A stretch of DNA of 64,000 nt from VXNE01 sp965206615 (lineage in GTDB: Bacteria; Pseudomonadota; Gammaproteobacteria; Pseudomonadales; Azotimanducaceae): positions 1 through 64,000 of the forward strand of contig CBDBKI010000003.1 in NCBI GenBank assembly GCA_965206615.1. Reading direction: 5' to 3'. Positions 49,968 through 57,917 of the stretch are shown here, in pieces (the first letter of the stretch is position 1; each line of letters starts with the position of its first letter). A model generated the notes under the pieces. The model was not told where the DNA came from. It did not search any database and saw nothing but the letters and a program-made list of their open reading frames with translations. Made by a program: the position numbers and the translations under genes.

Positions 49968-51407
49968 ATGCCCGGACTCTTGAGCGGATCGCGCGCAGGA
50001 CGTTTCGCGTTCGTAGCCATCGCGCTGTGCTGCGCGGCGCTTGCCGCGACGGCGGCGGACCGCAAGCCCAACATCCTGCTGATCGTGGCCGACGATCTCG
50101 GCTACGCGGATCTCGGATTCCAGGGCGTCGAGGACATCCCGACGCCGAGTCTCGACGCCCTGGCCGCCCGCGGCGTCCGGTTCTCGAACGGCTACGTGTC
50201 GGGCACCTGGTGCAGTCCGACCCGGGCGGGACTGCTGACCGGGCGGTACCAGCAGCGGTTCGGCGTGAGGGGTCACGAGGGGACGCCCGACGATGCGCTC
50301 TCCCTCGAGGAAACGACGCTGGCCGACCGCCTGAGGGCCGCGGGCTACGCGACCGGGGCGATCGGCAAGTGGCACCTGGGTACCCAACCCGAGTTCCATC
50401 CCATGGAACGGGGCTTCGACGAGTTCTTCGGCTTCCTGCGGGGCGCGCACAACTTCGTGCCGGACGTTCCCATCATCATCTTTCCGGATCGGGACGGGCG
50501 CGGCGAGGACCTCGGGGCGACGGAGGAGGGGCGTGCGCTGCGGAACAGGCAGATTCTGCGTGGTACGGAGCCTGCCGCGGAAGAGGAATACCTGACCGAT
50601 GCGTTCGGACGGGAGGCGGTGTCGTTCATCCAGCGCCACGAATCGGTGCCGTTCTTCCTCTACCTCTCCTTCAACGCGGTGCACACGCCGATGCAGGCGA
50701 CCGGCGATCGGCTCGAGAAGTTCCAGACGACGGCCGACCCGGTGCGGCGTATCTACAACGCCATGACGCTCGCGATGGACGAAGCGGTTGGCGCGGTCTT
50801 CGCGCAATTGCGGCGATCGAACCTGCAGGAGGACACGCTCGTCTTTTTCATCAGCGACAACGGCGGACCCACGGTCCTGCGGTTTGCCTACAATGCCTCG
50901 GACAACACGCCCCTGCGGGGTTCGAAGGGCACGACCCTCGAGGGGGGCATCCGGGTGCCGTTCGTCGTGTCCTGGCCGGGCGGCCTGCCGTCCGGCGCGC
51001 AGTATGACGAAGCCGCGATCCAGCTCGACTTCGCTCCCACGGCCCTCGCGGCGGCAGGGGTTCCGATCCAGACGGATTGGGAACTGGACGGAGTCAATCT
51101 CCTTCCCTACCTGCGAGGCGAGGGCTCGGGGCGGCCGCACGAGCTGCTGTTCTGGCGCTCGATCAGACAGATGGCGGTGCGCAGCGGCGACTGGAAGCTG
51201 GTCACTTACCAGGCGAAGATCGACGCAGGCGACATCCCACGCGACGATCCGCTCGACCAGCTGACGCCGCACCGGCTGTACCATCTGGGTCGTGACATCG
51301 GGGAGACCGAGGACCTGTCGGGCCGGGAGCCCGGGCGCGTCGCCGAACTTCTGGCGCGCTGGACCGACTGGAACGCCCGGATGCGCCCCGCCACGCCCAT
51401 CCCGTAA
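49968..51407 (+). CDS. Secreted sulfatase (first of a tandem pair)
   Basis: A type I sulfatase of 479 residues with a signal peptide ending ALAATAA. The metal site starts KPNILLIVADDLGYADLGF, and the formylglycine motif is CSPTRAGLLTGRY near residue 82 (C-x-P-x-R type). GKWHLG and ISDNGGP are also present. The Cys form needs a formylglycine-generating enzyme, which is not intact in this window. The ATG at 49968 is preferred over an upstream TTG. The next gene is a close paralogue. The substrate (sulfated polysaccharide or other ester) is unknown. Confidence 0.92.
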   Translation: MPGLLSGSRAGRFAFVAIALCCAALAATAADRKPNILLIVADDLGYADLGFQGVEDIPTPSLDALAARGVRFSNGYVSGTWCSPTRAGLLTGRYQQRFGVRGHEGTPDDALSLEETTLADRLRAAGYATGAIGKWHLGTQPEFHPMERGFDEFFGFLRGAHNFVPDVPIIIFPDRDGRGEDLGATEEGRALRNRQILRGTEPAAEEEYLTDAFGREAVSFIQRHESVPFFLYLSFNAVHTPMQATGDRLEKFQTTADPVRRIYNAMTLAMDEAVGAVFAQLRRSNLQEDTLVFFISDNGGPTVLRFAYNASDNTPLRGSKGTTLEGGIRVPFVVSWPGGLPSGAQYDEAAIQLDFAPTALAAAGVPIQTDWELDGVNLLPYLRGEGSGRPHELLFWRSIRQMAVRSGDWKLVTYQAKIDAGDIPRDDPLDQLTPHRLYHLGRDIGETEDLSGREPGRVAELLARWTDWNARMRPATPIP

Positions 51408-51435
51408 CGTCCGCACTCACCAAGGAGCGATAACC

Positions 51436-52881
51436 GTGCCTGCATTCACGACCGGATCTCGCCCAGCACGCTTTCGGCTTGCCACCATCGCGCTGTGCTG
51501 CACGGCGCTTGCCGCAACGGCGGCAGACCGCAAGCCCAACATCCTGCTGATCGTGGCCGACGATCTCGGCTACGCGGATCTCGGATTCCAGGGCGTCGAG
51601 GACATCCCGACGCCGAATCTCGACGCCCTGGCCGCCCGCGGCGTGCGGTTCTCGAACGGCTACGTGTCCGGTACCTGGTGCAGCCCGACCCGGGCGGGAC
51701 TGTTGACCGGGAGGTACCAGGAGCGTTTTGGCGCGGCAGGCCACGAGGCGGAGCCGGAGCACAACCTCTCGCTCGAGGAGACCACGCTCGCGGACCACCT
51801 GAAGGCCGCCGGTTATGTGACCGGGGTGGTGGGCAAGTGGCACCTGGGCGTCGCTCCGGAGTCCCACCCGATGGAGCGCGGCTTCGACGAGTTCTTCGGG
51901 TTCCTGCTCGGCGGGCACAGCTTCTTCCCGGGCGTCCCGATCATCATCTTTCCGGATCACGAAGGCCACGGCGAGGACTTCGGCCTGTTGGAGGAGGGGC
52001 GCGCCGCGCTGGACAGGCAGATCCTTCGCGGTACGGAGCACGTACCCGAGGAGGAATACCTGACGGACGCGTTCGGGCGCGAGGCGGTGTCGTTCATCGA
52101 ACGCCACGCGTCGGAGCCATTCTTCCTCTACCTCTCCTTCAATGCCGTGCACACCCCCATGCAGGCGACCGCGGAGCGGCTCGCGGCGTTCGCCACCACC
52201 GCTCATCCCGTGCGGCGCGTCTACAACGCCATGACGCTCGCGATGGACGAAGCCGTCGGCGCGGTGTTCGCGCAACTGCGTCGATCGGGGCTCGAGCAGG
52301 ACACGCTCGTCTTCTTCATCAGCGACAACGGCGGACCCACCGTCCACAGGTACGCCTACAACGCCTCCGACAATACGCCGTTGCGGGGTTCGAAAGGCAC
52401 CACGCTTGAGGCAGGCATCCGGGTCCCGTTCGTCGTGTCATGGCCAGGCCACCTGCCGTCCGGCACGCGGTATGACGAAGCGGCGATCCAGCTCGACATC
52501 CTCCCCACTGCGCTGGCGGCCGCGGGCGTCCAGGTCGACGCGGAATGGCAACTCGACGGGGTCAATCTCCTGCCCCACCTGCGGGGAGAGGCGTCAGGCC
52601 GTCCGCACGACGTGCTCTTCTGGCGCTCCTTCGGGCAGATGGCCGTGCGCAGCGGCGACTGGAAGCTGGTCAGCTACGTGGCGAAGATGGATGAAGGGGA
52701 GCTACTGCGCACGGATCCGCGGGATGAGATGACGCCGCACAGGCTGTACCACCTCGGCCGCGACATAGGCGAGAGCGAAGACCTGTCGGACCGGGAGCCC
52801 GAACGGGCCGCCGAACTCCTGGCGCTGTGGAATCGATGGAATGCGGAGATGCGTCCGGCGCCTGCGGGCGGTGGCGTGTGA
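51436..52881 (+). CDS. Secreted sulfatase (second of a tandem pair)
   Basis: A 481-residue paralogue of the preceding sulfatase, with the same signal peptide type, CSPTRAGLLTGRYQERFG formylglycine motif, GKWHLG and ISDNGGP motifs. The GTG at 51436 has AAGGAGCG upstream. DNA across roughly 51528-51720 is almost identical to 50068-50260, while other parts differ more (HNLSLEETTL and LLGGHSFFPGVP against DALSLEETTL and LRGAHNFVPDVP). This points to a recent duplication or gene conversion. The genes are 28 bases apart and likely co-transcribed. Confidence 0.92.
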   Translation: MPAFTTGSRPARFRLATIALCCTALAATAADRKPNILLIVADDLGYADLGFQGVEDIPTPNLDALAARGVRFSNGYVSGTWCSPTRAGLLTGRYQERFGAAGHEAEPEHNLSLEETTLADHLKAAGYVTGVVGKWHLGVAPESHPMERGFDEFFGFLLGGHSFFPGVPIIIFPDHEGHGEDFGLLEEGRAALDRQILRGTEHVPEEEYLTDAFGREAVSFIERHASEPFFLYLSFNAVHTPMQATAERLAAFATTAHPVRRVYNAMTLAMDEAVGAVFAQLRRSGLEQDTLVFFISDNGGPTVHRYAYNASDNTPLRGSKGTTLEAGIRVPFVVSWPGHLPSGTRYDEAAIQLDILPTALAAAGVQVDAEWQLDGVNLLPHLRGEASGRPHDVLFWRSFGQMAVRSGDWKLVSYVAKMDEGELLRTDPRDEMTPHRLYHLGRDIGESEDLSDREPERAAELLALWNRWNAEMRPAPAGGGV

Positions 52882-52926
52882 GTTCGAGACGGGGCGTTGG
52901 ATGCACGTGAACTCAAGACGGACGTT

Positions 52927-53022
52927 GTAGGGGCGACCCTTGTGGTCGCCCGTCCCCGACCCCTTGCGGTCGCTCAGGGATGTACCTGAAATCGAAACGG
53001 GACGGGACAAGCCCGTCCCCTA
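52927..53022. repeat. Dispersed palindromic repeat, copy C
   Basis: It begins GTAGGGGCGACC, with an 8-bp hairpin GGGCGACC / GGTCGCCC, and ends with the hairpin GGGACGGG (52999-53006) / CCCGTCCC (53012-53019) followed by CCTA. The outer ends GTAGGGG and CCCCTA are themselves inverted. The same two end modules bound copy B. The CTA at 53020-53022 is the stop codon of the minus-strand phyH gene. It could act as a bidirectional transcription terminator or mRNA stabiliser for the sulfatase and phyH genes. Confidence 0.85.
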
Positions 53023-53787
53023 CGACCGCATTCGGTAATCGTTGCGGCCGCTGGAGCGGTCTTCGCCGCGCATGAGATAGAGCGTGCGCTCGGCCATGGC
53101 GATGGGCCGGGGGGCGCGCGGTGCCTGCTTCCTGGCGAGTTCGCGGTCGTAGGCGGACGTGGTCGGCATGTAGCGCAGGGTCATGCCGCGGCGCGGCCGG
53201 TCCGAGGTGTTCGGTTCGGAACCGTGCGCCAGGAAGACGTCGTGCAGGGAGACCTGTCCGGGCTCGAGTTCGATGTCGTGGGCGGTGCTCTCGTCGTACT
53301 CCCCGGCCTCGAGTTCGAGGGGCAGGCTCAGGCCCTTGGCCACGTTCACGCGATGCGCCATCAGGCGCCGGTCCCGGTGGGAGCCCGGGATCACGCGCAG
53401 GCAGCCGTTTTCCGTGGTCGACGCGTCGACCGCGATCCAGACCGAGCACGTGGCGATCGGGCGGATCGGCCAGTATTCGCCGTCCTGGTGCCAGGGCGTG
53501 CGGGTGCCGTTGTGGGCGGGCTTGGCGAAGAAGCTGGAGTTCCACAACGCGATGTCCGGACCGATGAGCTGCTCGACCATGTCGAGTATCTCGGGGATCC
53601 GGGCGACGGTGAGGAAGCCGGTGTCGAAGGCGAGGACCGCGGGGCAGTAGTCCGTGAACCGGGGATGCCGCGCGATCAGGCGGTCGTGGGCTGCCCGGAT
53701 GTCGGCCAACACCGGGTCCGGGACGCGGTAGTCGGGGATGACGTGGCCGTCGGTGCGATAGCGTTCGATCTGCTCGGACGTCAGCAT
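53020..53787 (-). CDS. Phytanoyl-CoA dioxygenase (PhyH) family protein
   Basis: A 255-residue Fe(II)/2-oxoglutarate hydroxylase candidate, the third in the window. The triad is PWHQDGEYWPIRP (H-x-D near residue 100) and the distal His in VFLAHGSEPN near residue 189, with Arg in PRRGMTLRY. NGCLRVIPGSH is present. It is transcribed toward the sulfatases and follows the MFS transporter gene by 64 bases on the same strand, so transporter and oxygenase may handle one compound. Its TAG stop forms the edge of repeat copy C. Confidence 0.87.
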   Translation of the reverse strand: MLTSEQIERYRTDGHVIPDYRVPDPVLADIRAAHDRLIARHPRFTDYCPAVLAFDTGFLTVARIPEILDMVEQLIGPDIALWNSSFFAKPAHNGTRTPWHQDGEYWPIRPIATCSVWIAVDASTTENGCLRVIPGSHRDRRLMAHRVNVAKGLSLPLELEAGEYDESTAHDIELEPGQVSLHDVFLAHGSEPNTSDRPRRGMTLRYMPTTSAYDRELARKQAPRAPRPIAMAERTLYLMRGEDRSSGRNDYRMRS

Positions 53788-53851
53788 GGCTCCACCTCGA
53801 CGCGTTGGCGCGGGGCCGACCAGTATATCGCCGTCGCGCCCCGGCCGGCCG

Positions 53852-55267
53852 TCAATACACCTGCGGCAGCTCCCGGAGTCGGCGTCTCGCCATCAGCAGG
53901 AAAACCAGCGCCAGCGAGACCGTGAACACCGGCACTATCGCGAGTGAGTAACGCAGGTCGGCCGGGTCGCCGAAGACGTTGTCGGTGATCAGCGCGATCG
54001 ACAGCGGCCCGAACCCCATGCCGACCAGTGTCGCGGTGAACAGGAACACCGCGTAGATCTGTCCACGCATGCGCGGCGGCGTGATCTCCTGCACGATCGC
54101 GGCGCCCATCGGGGTGGTCGCGGCCGCGAAGAGGTAGTAAGCCGCGACCAGGGCGAGGGCGGCCATGTCGTCGGGGACCAGCGGGAAGGCCACGATGGGC
54201 AGCAGCGTGAGCAGGTTCGCCGAGATCGCGATGAGGATCTTCGCGTCGCCCCTGCCCCGGCTCGCGAGCCAGTCGGACAGGCGACCCCCGAGGAGGGCGC
54301 CGATGGTGGCGGTGATGGCGAGCGTCAGCCCGAAGTAGATCCCGGCCTCGCCCACCGACCAGCCGTGCGTCCGCACGAAGAAGGTCGGGACCCAGGTGGC
54401 GATGCCGTAGGACTTGATGGCGAGGATGCTGAAACCGACGAGTACGGACGTGATCAGCACCGCGTGCTCGCGCACGTGCGCCCAGACTTCGCGGAGCGGT
54501 ATGCCGCCGGGCCCGACATCGTCGCCGCGGGCGGGCTCCCGGATCGCCAGCGCGAGTCCCGCGACCACCAGGCCCGGCAGGCCGACGACGAAGAAGACGA
54601 TCTGCCAGGGCCGCATCGCCCCGACGAGCGGCAGGTCGATCTGATCGAAGTCCTCCAGTACGGCGAACACCGTCGCCGCGAACACCGTGGCGAACCCGGC
54701 GCCGATGGCGGAGCCGGTGATGAAGACCGCGATGGCCGTGCCCCTGCGCTCCGGCGGGAAGAGGTCGGAGATCATGGACATGGCGGCCGGGCCGAGGGTG
54801 GCCTCGCCGGCGCCGACGCCGATACGGCCGAGGAACAGCGTCCAGAAAGATCGCGCGAGGCCGCAGGCCGCCGTCGCGAGGCTCCAGACGGTAATGCCGG
54901 CGGCGATGATGAGGCGCCGTGATCGGGCGTCGACCAGCCGGCCGATGGGGATGCCGAAGACCGAATAGAAGATCGCGAACGCGAAACCGATCAGGAGGCT
55001 GATCTGCGTGTCCGTGAGACCCAGATCCGCGCGGATGGGTTCGATCAGGAGCCCGAGCACCTGGCGGTCCAGGAAGGCGAAGGCGTTGGCGGCCGTGAGT
55101 ACGCCCACGGTGAACCAGGGGCCGCGGTTCAGATAGTCGCGCCAAGCCCGTCCGGCCCCACCGCTGGCATGTGTGCGCCCGGGTGCCGGGCGGGGCTCTC
55201 TCATGCGAGCGGCGAGCCCCTCGCGCTCCCCGGCCGGTGTCCTTCGCTGCACGGTGCGCATGTTCAT
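53852..55267 (-). CDS. MFS transporter
   Basis: A 12-helix major facilitator of 471 residues from the first in-frame ATG. The start may instead be the ATG at 55204, which still leaves about 30 residues before the first helix. Family signs are FLDRQVLGLLIEPIRADLGL near helix 1, GRLVDARSRR in the loop between helices 2 and 3, and LADGRLS-type GRLSDWLASRG in the second half. The pattern is that of the spinster/ACS-like anion transporters. The substrate is unknown; the neighbour is a PhyH gene. Confidence 0.88.
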   Translation of the reverse strand: MNMRTVQRRTPAGEREGLAARMREPRPAPGRTHASGGAGRAWRDYLNRGPWFTVGVLTAANAFAFLDRQVLGLLIEPIRADLGLTDTQISLLIGFAFAIFYSVFGIPIGRLVDARSRRLIIAAGITVWSLATAACGLARSFWTLFLGRIGVGAGEATLGPAAMSMISDLFPPERRGTAIAVFITGSAIGAGFATVFAATVFAVLEDFDQIDLPLVGAMRPWQIVFFVVGLPGLVVAGLALAIREPARGDDVGPGGIPLREVWAHVREHAVLITSVLVGFSILAIKSYGIATWVPTFFVRTHGWSVGEAGIYFGLTLAITATIGALLGGRLSDWLASRGRGDAKILIAISANLLTLLPIVAFPLVPDDMAALALVAAYYLFAAATTPMGAAIVQEITPPRMRGQIYAVFLFTATLVGMGFGPLSIALITDNVFGDPADLRYSLAIVPVFTVSLALVFLLMARRRLRELPQVY

Positions 55268-55371
55268 ACGCGCGCAGGCGCGGCGGCAAGGACCGTGGCC
55301 GGGAATTGCGGAGCAGGGGGTGAGCGCTTAGTGTGTCGTCCCCGACGCAGCGGAGTGACGGAGTCGACGGA

Positions 55372-56061
55372 ATGGGAGACTTCCATGGGTTCGGAGCGGA
55401 GACCTTCCGGTTTCTCGAAGAGCTCGAACAGAACAACGAACGGCCGTGGTTCAACGAGAACAAGGCGCGCTACGAAGAGTCGGTGCTCGACCCGGCGCTG
55501 GACTTCATCACCGCGATGGGGCCGCGCCTGGCGGGGATCTCGGACCACTTCCACGCGATTCCGAAACGCATCGGCGGGTCCCTGATGCGCGTCTACCGCG
55601 ACACTCGCTTCGCGAAGGACAAAACGCCCTACAAGACGAACATCGGCATCCAGTTCCGCCACGAGCGCGGCAAGGACGTCCATGCGCCCGGGTTCTATCT
55701 CCACATCGCGCGTAGCGGGTGCTTCCTGGCGGCGGGCATGTGGCATCCCGACCGCGACGCGCTGGCGGCCATCCGCACGGAGATCTTCGAGCATCCCGAG
55801 AAGTGGAAGCGGGTACGCGACAACCGGAAGTTCCGGGGCTGCTTCGACCTCGGCGGCTCAAGCCTGACGCGCCCGCCGCGCGGATTCCCGGCGGAGCACC
55901 CGTACATCGAGGACCTCAAGCGGAAGGATCACATCGCCGTGCTGGATATCGAGCGCTCCGCGGCGGCCGATCCCGGTTTCGTCGACGAGGTGGCCGGGCG
56001 CTTCGCGGCCAGCAGGGGATACGTGGGATTCCTCTGCAACGTGCTCGGGCTCGAGTACTGA
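55372..56061 (+). CDS. DUF2461 family protein
   Basis: A 229-residue protein of the DUF2461 (TIGR02453) family: FRFLEELEQNNERPWFNENK near residue 9, IGGSLMRVYRDTRFAKDKTPYK near residue 64, and YLHIARSGCFLAAGMW. The function is unknown. The ATG at 55372 is chosen because family members begin close to this motif; an upstream GTG at 55333 is in frame. It precedes arfB by 23 bases on the same strand. Confidence 0.9.
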   Translation: MGDFHGFGAETFRFLEELEQNNERPWFNENKARYEESVLDPALDFITAMGPRLAGISDHFHAIPKRIGGSLMRVYRDTRFAKDKTPYKTNIGIQFRHERGKDVHAPGFYLHIARSGCFLAAGMWHPDRDALAAIRTEIFEHPEKWKRVRDNRKFRGCFDLGGSSLTRPPRGFPAEHPYIEDLKRKDHIAVLDIERSAAADPGFVDEVAGRFAASRGYVGFLCNVLGLEY

Positions 56062-56084
56062 GGTCGGTCCACGAGGCGCCGCGC

Positions 56085-56510
56085 ATGGCCATGGTGGAGA
56101 TCGCAGACGGCATCGAGGTGCCGGAAGAGGCGCTGGCGTGGAAGTTCGTACGTGCCTCGGGCCCCGGCGGGCAGCACGTCAACAAGGTCTCGACGGCCGT
56201 GGAGTTGCGCTTCGACGTGGCGCAGGCGGGCCTTCCCGAAGGCTGGTCGAGACGCTTGCGCGCGCTGGCCGGGCACCGCCTGACGTCGTCGGGAGAGATC
56301 GTCATCTTCGCGCAGACCCAGCGCAGCCAGTCCCGCAATCGCGAGGAGGCGCTGACCCGCCTCGGCGAACTGGTCTCGGCCGCTCGCAAGGCTCCGGTGC
56401 CGCGGAGACCCACGTTGCCGAGCGCCGGAGCGCGCGAGCGTCGCCGGGAGTCCAAGCGGCGGCGCGGCGCGATCAAACGGGACCGTGGGCCTCCGGCGGC
56501 GGACGACTGA
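56085..56510 (+). CDS. arfB: Alternative ribosome-rescue peptidyl-tRNA hydrolase ArfB
   Basis: ArfB (YaeJ) releases nascent chains from ribosomes stalled on truncated mRNA. The 141 residues contain the catalytic GGQ motif in SGPGGQHVNKVSTAVELRF near residue 26 and a strongly basic C-terminal tail (RERRRESKRRRGAIKRDRG) that enters the empty mRNA channel. The ATG at 56085 or the one at 56091 may be used. The last 38 bases overlap the convergent PIN-domain gene. Confidence 0.93.
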   Translation: MAMVEIADGIEVPEEALAWKFVRASGPGGQHVNKVSTAVELRFDVAQAGLPEGWSRRLRALAGHRLTSSGEIVIFAQTQRSQSRNREEALTRLGELVSAARKAPVPRRPTLPSAGARERRRESKRRRGAIKRDRGPPAADD

Positions 56511-56961
56511 CTGCTCGACGTGCGGCAGCCGGCCGGGTGAGGAGACGCACTCCCGTCGTGCCGGAGGCGTGGGGAACGACGATCTCGCAGTGGGGCCCGG
56601 CGGCGCGCACCAGCCTCCTGTCCAGCGTGACGAGCGGGCAGTCGAGCGCTTCGGCGAGCGCGACGTGCCATGCATCGTAGCTGGCCAGGTCGCCCCGCAG
56701 GGCCCAGACGCGTGCCGCGAACGGAGCGAAGGGGGCGAGGTCGACGTCCAGGCTCCACAGGTCTCCGTGAGAACCCGTTGCCTCGATTCGCGAGATGTCC
56801 CCGGCACGCTCGAGCTGCCGCAGGATGTTGCTGGCATCGGCGAGCAGGAGTTCCGGCGCCGCGAGAGACTCCTCCGCGAGAGCGGATTCGGCCCATCGCC
56901 CTTCGGGCCCGGCGTCCACAAGGGCCGCGACGAGAACCGAGGCGTCAACGACGATGGTCAT
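56473..56961 (-). CDS. PIN-domain toxin, VapC/FitB-like
   Basis: A 162-residue PIN protein: first Asp in MTIVVDASVLVAALVD, central ADASNILRQLE, and distal acidic residues in SYDAWHVALAEALDCPLVTLDRRL. It is predicted to be an RNase toxin. It starts in the antitoxin stop (ATGA). The C-terminal 25 residues (TRPAAARRAVSRPPPEAHGPV) go beyond the usual domain and overlap arfB, which suggests the original stop was lost on insertion next to arfB. Confidence 0.87.
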   Translation of the reverse strand: MTIVVDASVLVAALVDAGPEGRWAESALAEESLAAPELLLADASNILRQLERAGDISRIEATGSHGDLWSLDVDLAPFAPFAARVWALRGDLASYDAWHVALAEALDCPLVTLDRRLVRAAGPHCEIVVPHASGTTGVRLLTRPAAARRAVSRPPPEAHGPV

Positions 56962-57194
56962 GACCGGTCGGCATCACGGGCTCCCACGATGGTGTCGGGG
57001 GGTACGCGCGTTCCGGCGGCGTTCTTGCGGGTGCGTACGGTTTCGAGCCAGCGGTCCATCGAGGGACGGGTCGCGATCCGCGAGAGCTCCGAGCGCAGGA
57101 ACTCCTGCATGGATTGATGTCGCAGGGCCGCGCGTGCCGCGAGTTCATCGCGGACTTCCTCGGGAACGCTCCGGATCGTGATCTGGACAGGCAT
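56958..57194 (-). CDS. FitA/VapB-type ribbon-helix-helix antitoxin
   Basis: A 78-residue antitoxin: VQITIRSVPEEVRDELAARA then SMQEFLRSELSRIATRPS, the FitA-like RHH pattern, followed by a tail with RVPPDTIVGARDADRS that should bind the toxin. It is directly coupled to the PIN gene (four-base overlap). The ATG at 57194 lies 42 bases from repeat copy B. Confidence 0.87.
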   Translation of the reverse strand: MPVQITIRSVPEEVRDELAARAALRHQSMQEFLRSELSRIATRPSMDRWLETVRTRKNAAGTRVPPDTIVGARDADRS

Positions 57195-57235
57195 GACAGC
57201 ACTTTGACAGCACAGAAGTGGTTTTGCAAGCACAT

Positions 57236-57381
57236 GTAGGGGCGACCCTTGTGGTCGCCCGTCCCCGAAGTCGCAGAACTTCCTCGTCAACGGGCAGTTT
57301 CGCGCCAGCGAAACTGCAACGCGACCCATAGGTCGCGCCGCGACCGCAGGTCGCGCCGGGACGGGACAAGCCCGTCCCCTA
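57236..57381. repeat. Dispersed palindromic repeat, copy B (longest, five hairpins)
   Basis: The order of modules is: GTAGGGGCGACC with hairpin GGGCGACC/GGTCGCCC (57240-57260); hairpin CAGTTTCGC/GCGAAACTG (57295-57316); GCGACC/GGTCGC (57321-57336); CGCGACC/GGTCGCG (57339-57355); GGGACGGG/CCCGTCCC (57358-57378), ending CTA. The outer modules equal copy C, the inner ones equal copy A. The CTA at 57379-57381 is the stop codon of the VOC gene. With these copies the family looks modular, like composite REP elements. Confidence 0.88.
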
Positions 57382-57774
57382 CACGTACCGCCCGTGGCGC
57401 TCAAGGACCTCGATCTTGTAGCCGTCCGGGTCCTCCACGAAGAAGAATCGGGCGAGCAGCGCGCCCTCGCGGTGCAACTCGCCGACCGGCCGGGGATTCA
57501 GCCCCGCATCGGCGAAGCGCTGCTGCTCGGCGGCGCAGTCGTCCACCACGAGGGCGACGTGCCCATAGCCCGTGCCGTGGGTGTAGGCGCCCTCCTGGTC
57601 CCGGTTCCAGGTCAACTCGAGTTCGAAGTCGTTCTCGGGGTTGCGCAGGTAGACCAGAGTGAAGTCGTCGAAGTCGAGCCGCTCCGCCACCTTGAGGCCG
57701 AACGCCCGATCATAGAAGTCGATCGAGCGGTCGATTTCCTGCACGCGGATCATCGTGTGAATGGCCTTTGCCAT
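57379..57774 (-). CDS. VOC-family enzyme, glyoxalase I-like
   Basis: A 131-residue vicinal-oxygen-chelate protein very like lactoylglutathione lyase. Metal ligand candidates are His in AIHTMIRV near residue 6, Glu in LELTWNRD near residue 54, His in GYGHVALVVDD near residue 72 and Glu in YKIEVLERHG near residue 123. GSH-dependent methylglyoxal detoxification is the likely role, consistent with the two-domain core and length of E. coli GloA. Its TAG stop is shared with repeat copy B. Confidence 0.88.
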   Translation of the reverse strand: MAKAIHTMIRVQEIDRSIDFYDRAFGLKVAERLDFDDFTLVYLRNPENDFELELTWNRDQEGAYTHGTGYGHVALVVDDCAAEQQRFADAGLNPRPVGELHREGALLARFFFVEDPDGYKIEVLERHGRYV

Positions 57775-57917
57775 GGGCGCTCTCCGGGGTCAAAGAGAGA
57801 GTCGATTATCGCCACGAATCGTGCGCATTCGCAAACCCGCTGAAACACGTTGCGTTACCTTGCTATAGCTACGGATTTGAGGACAATAGGGAGTCCAACA
57901 GGGAGAGGGATTCGAGC

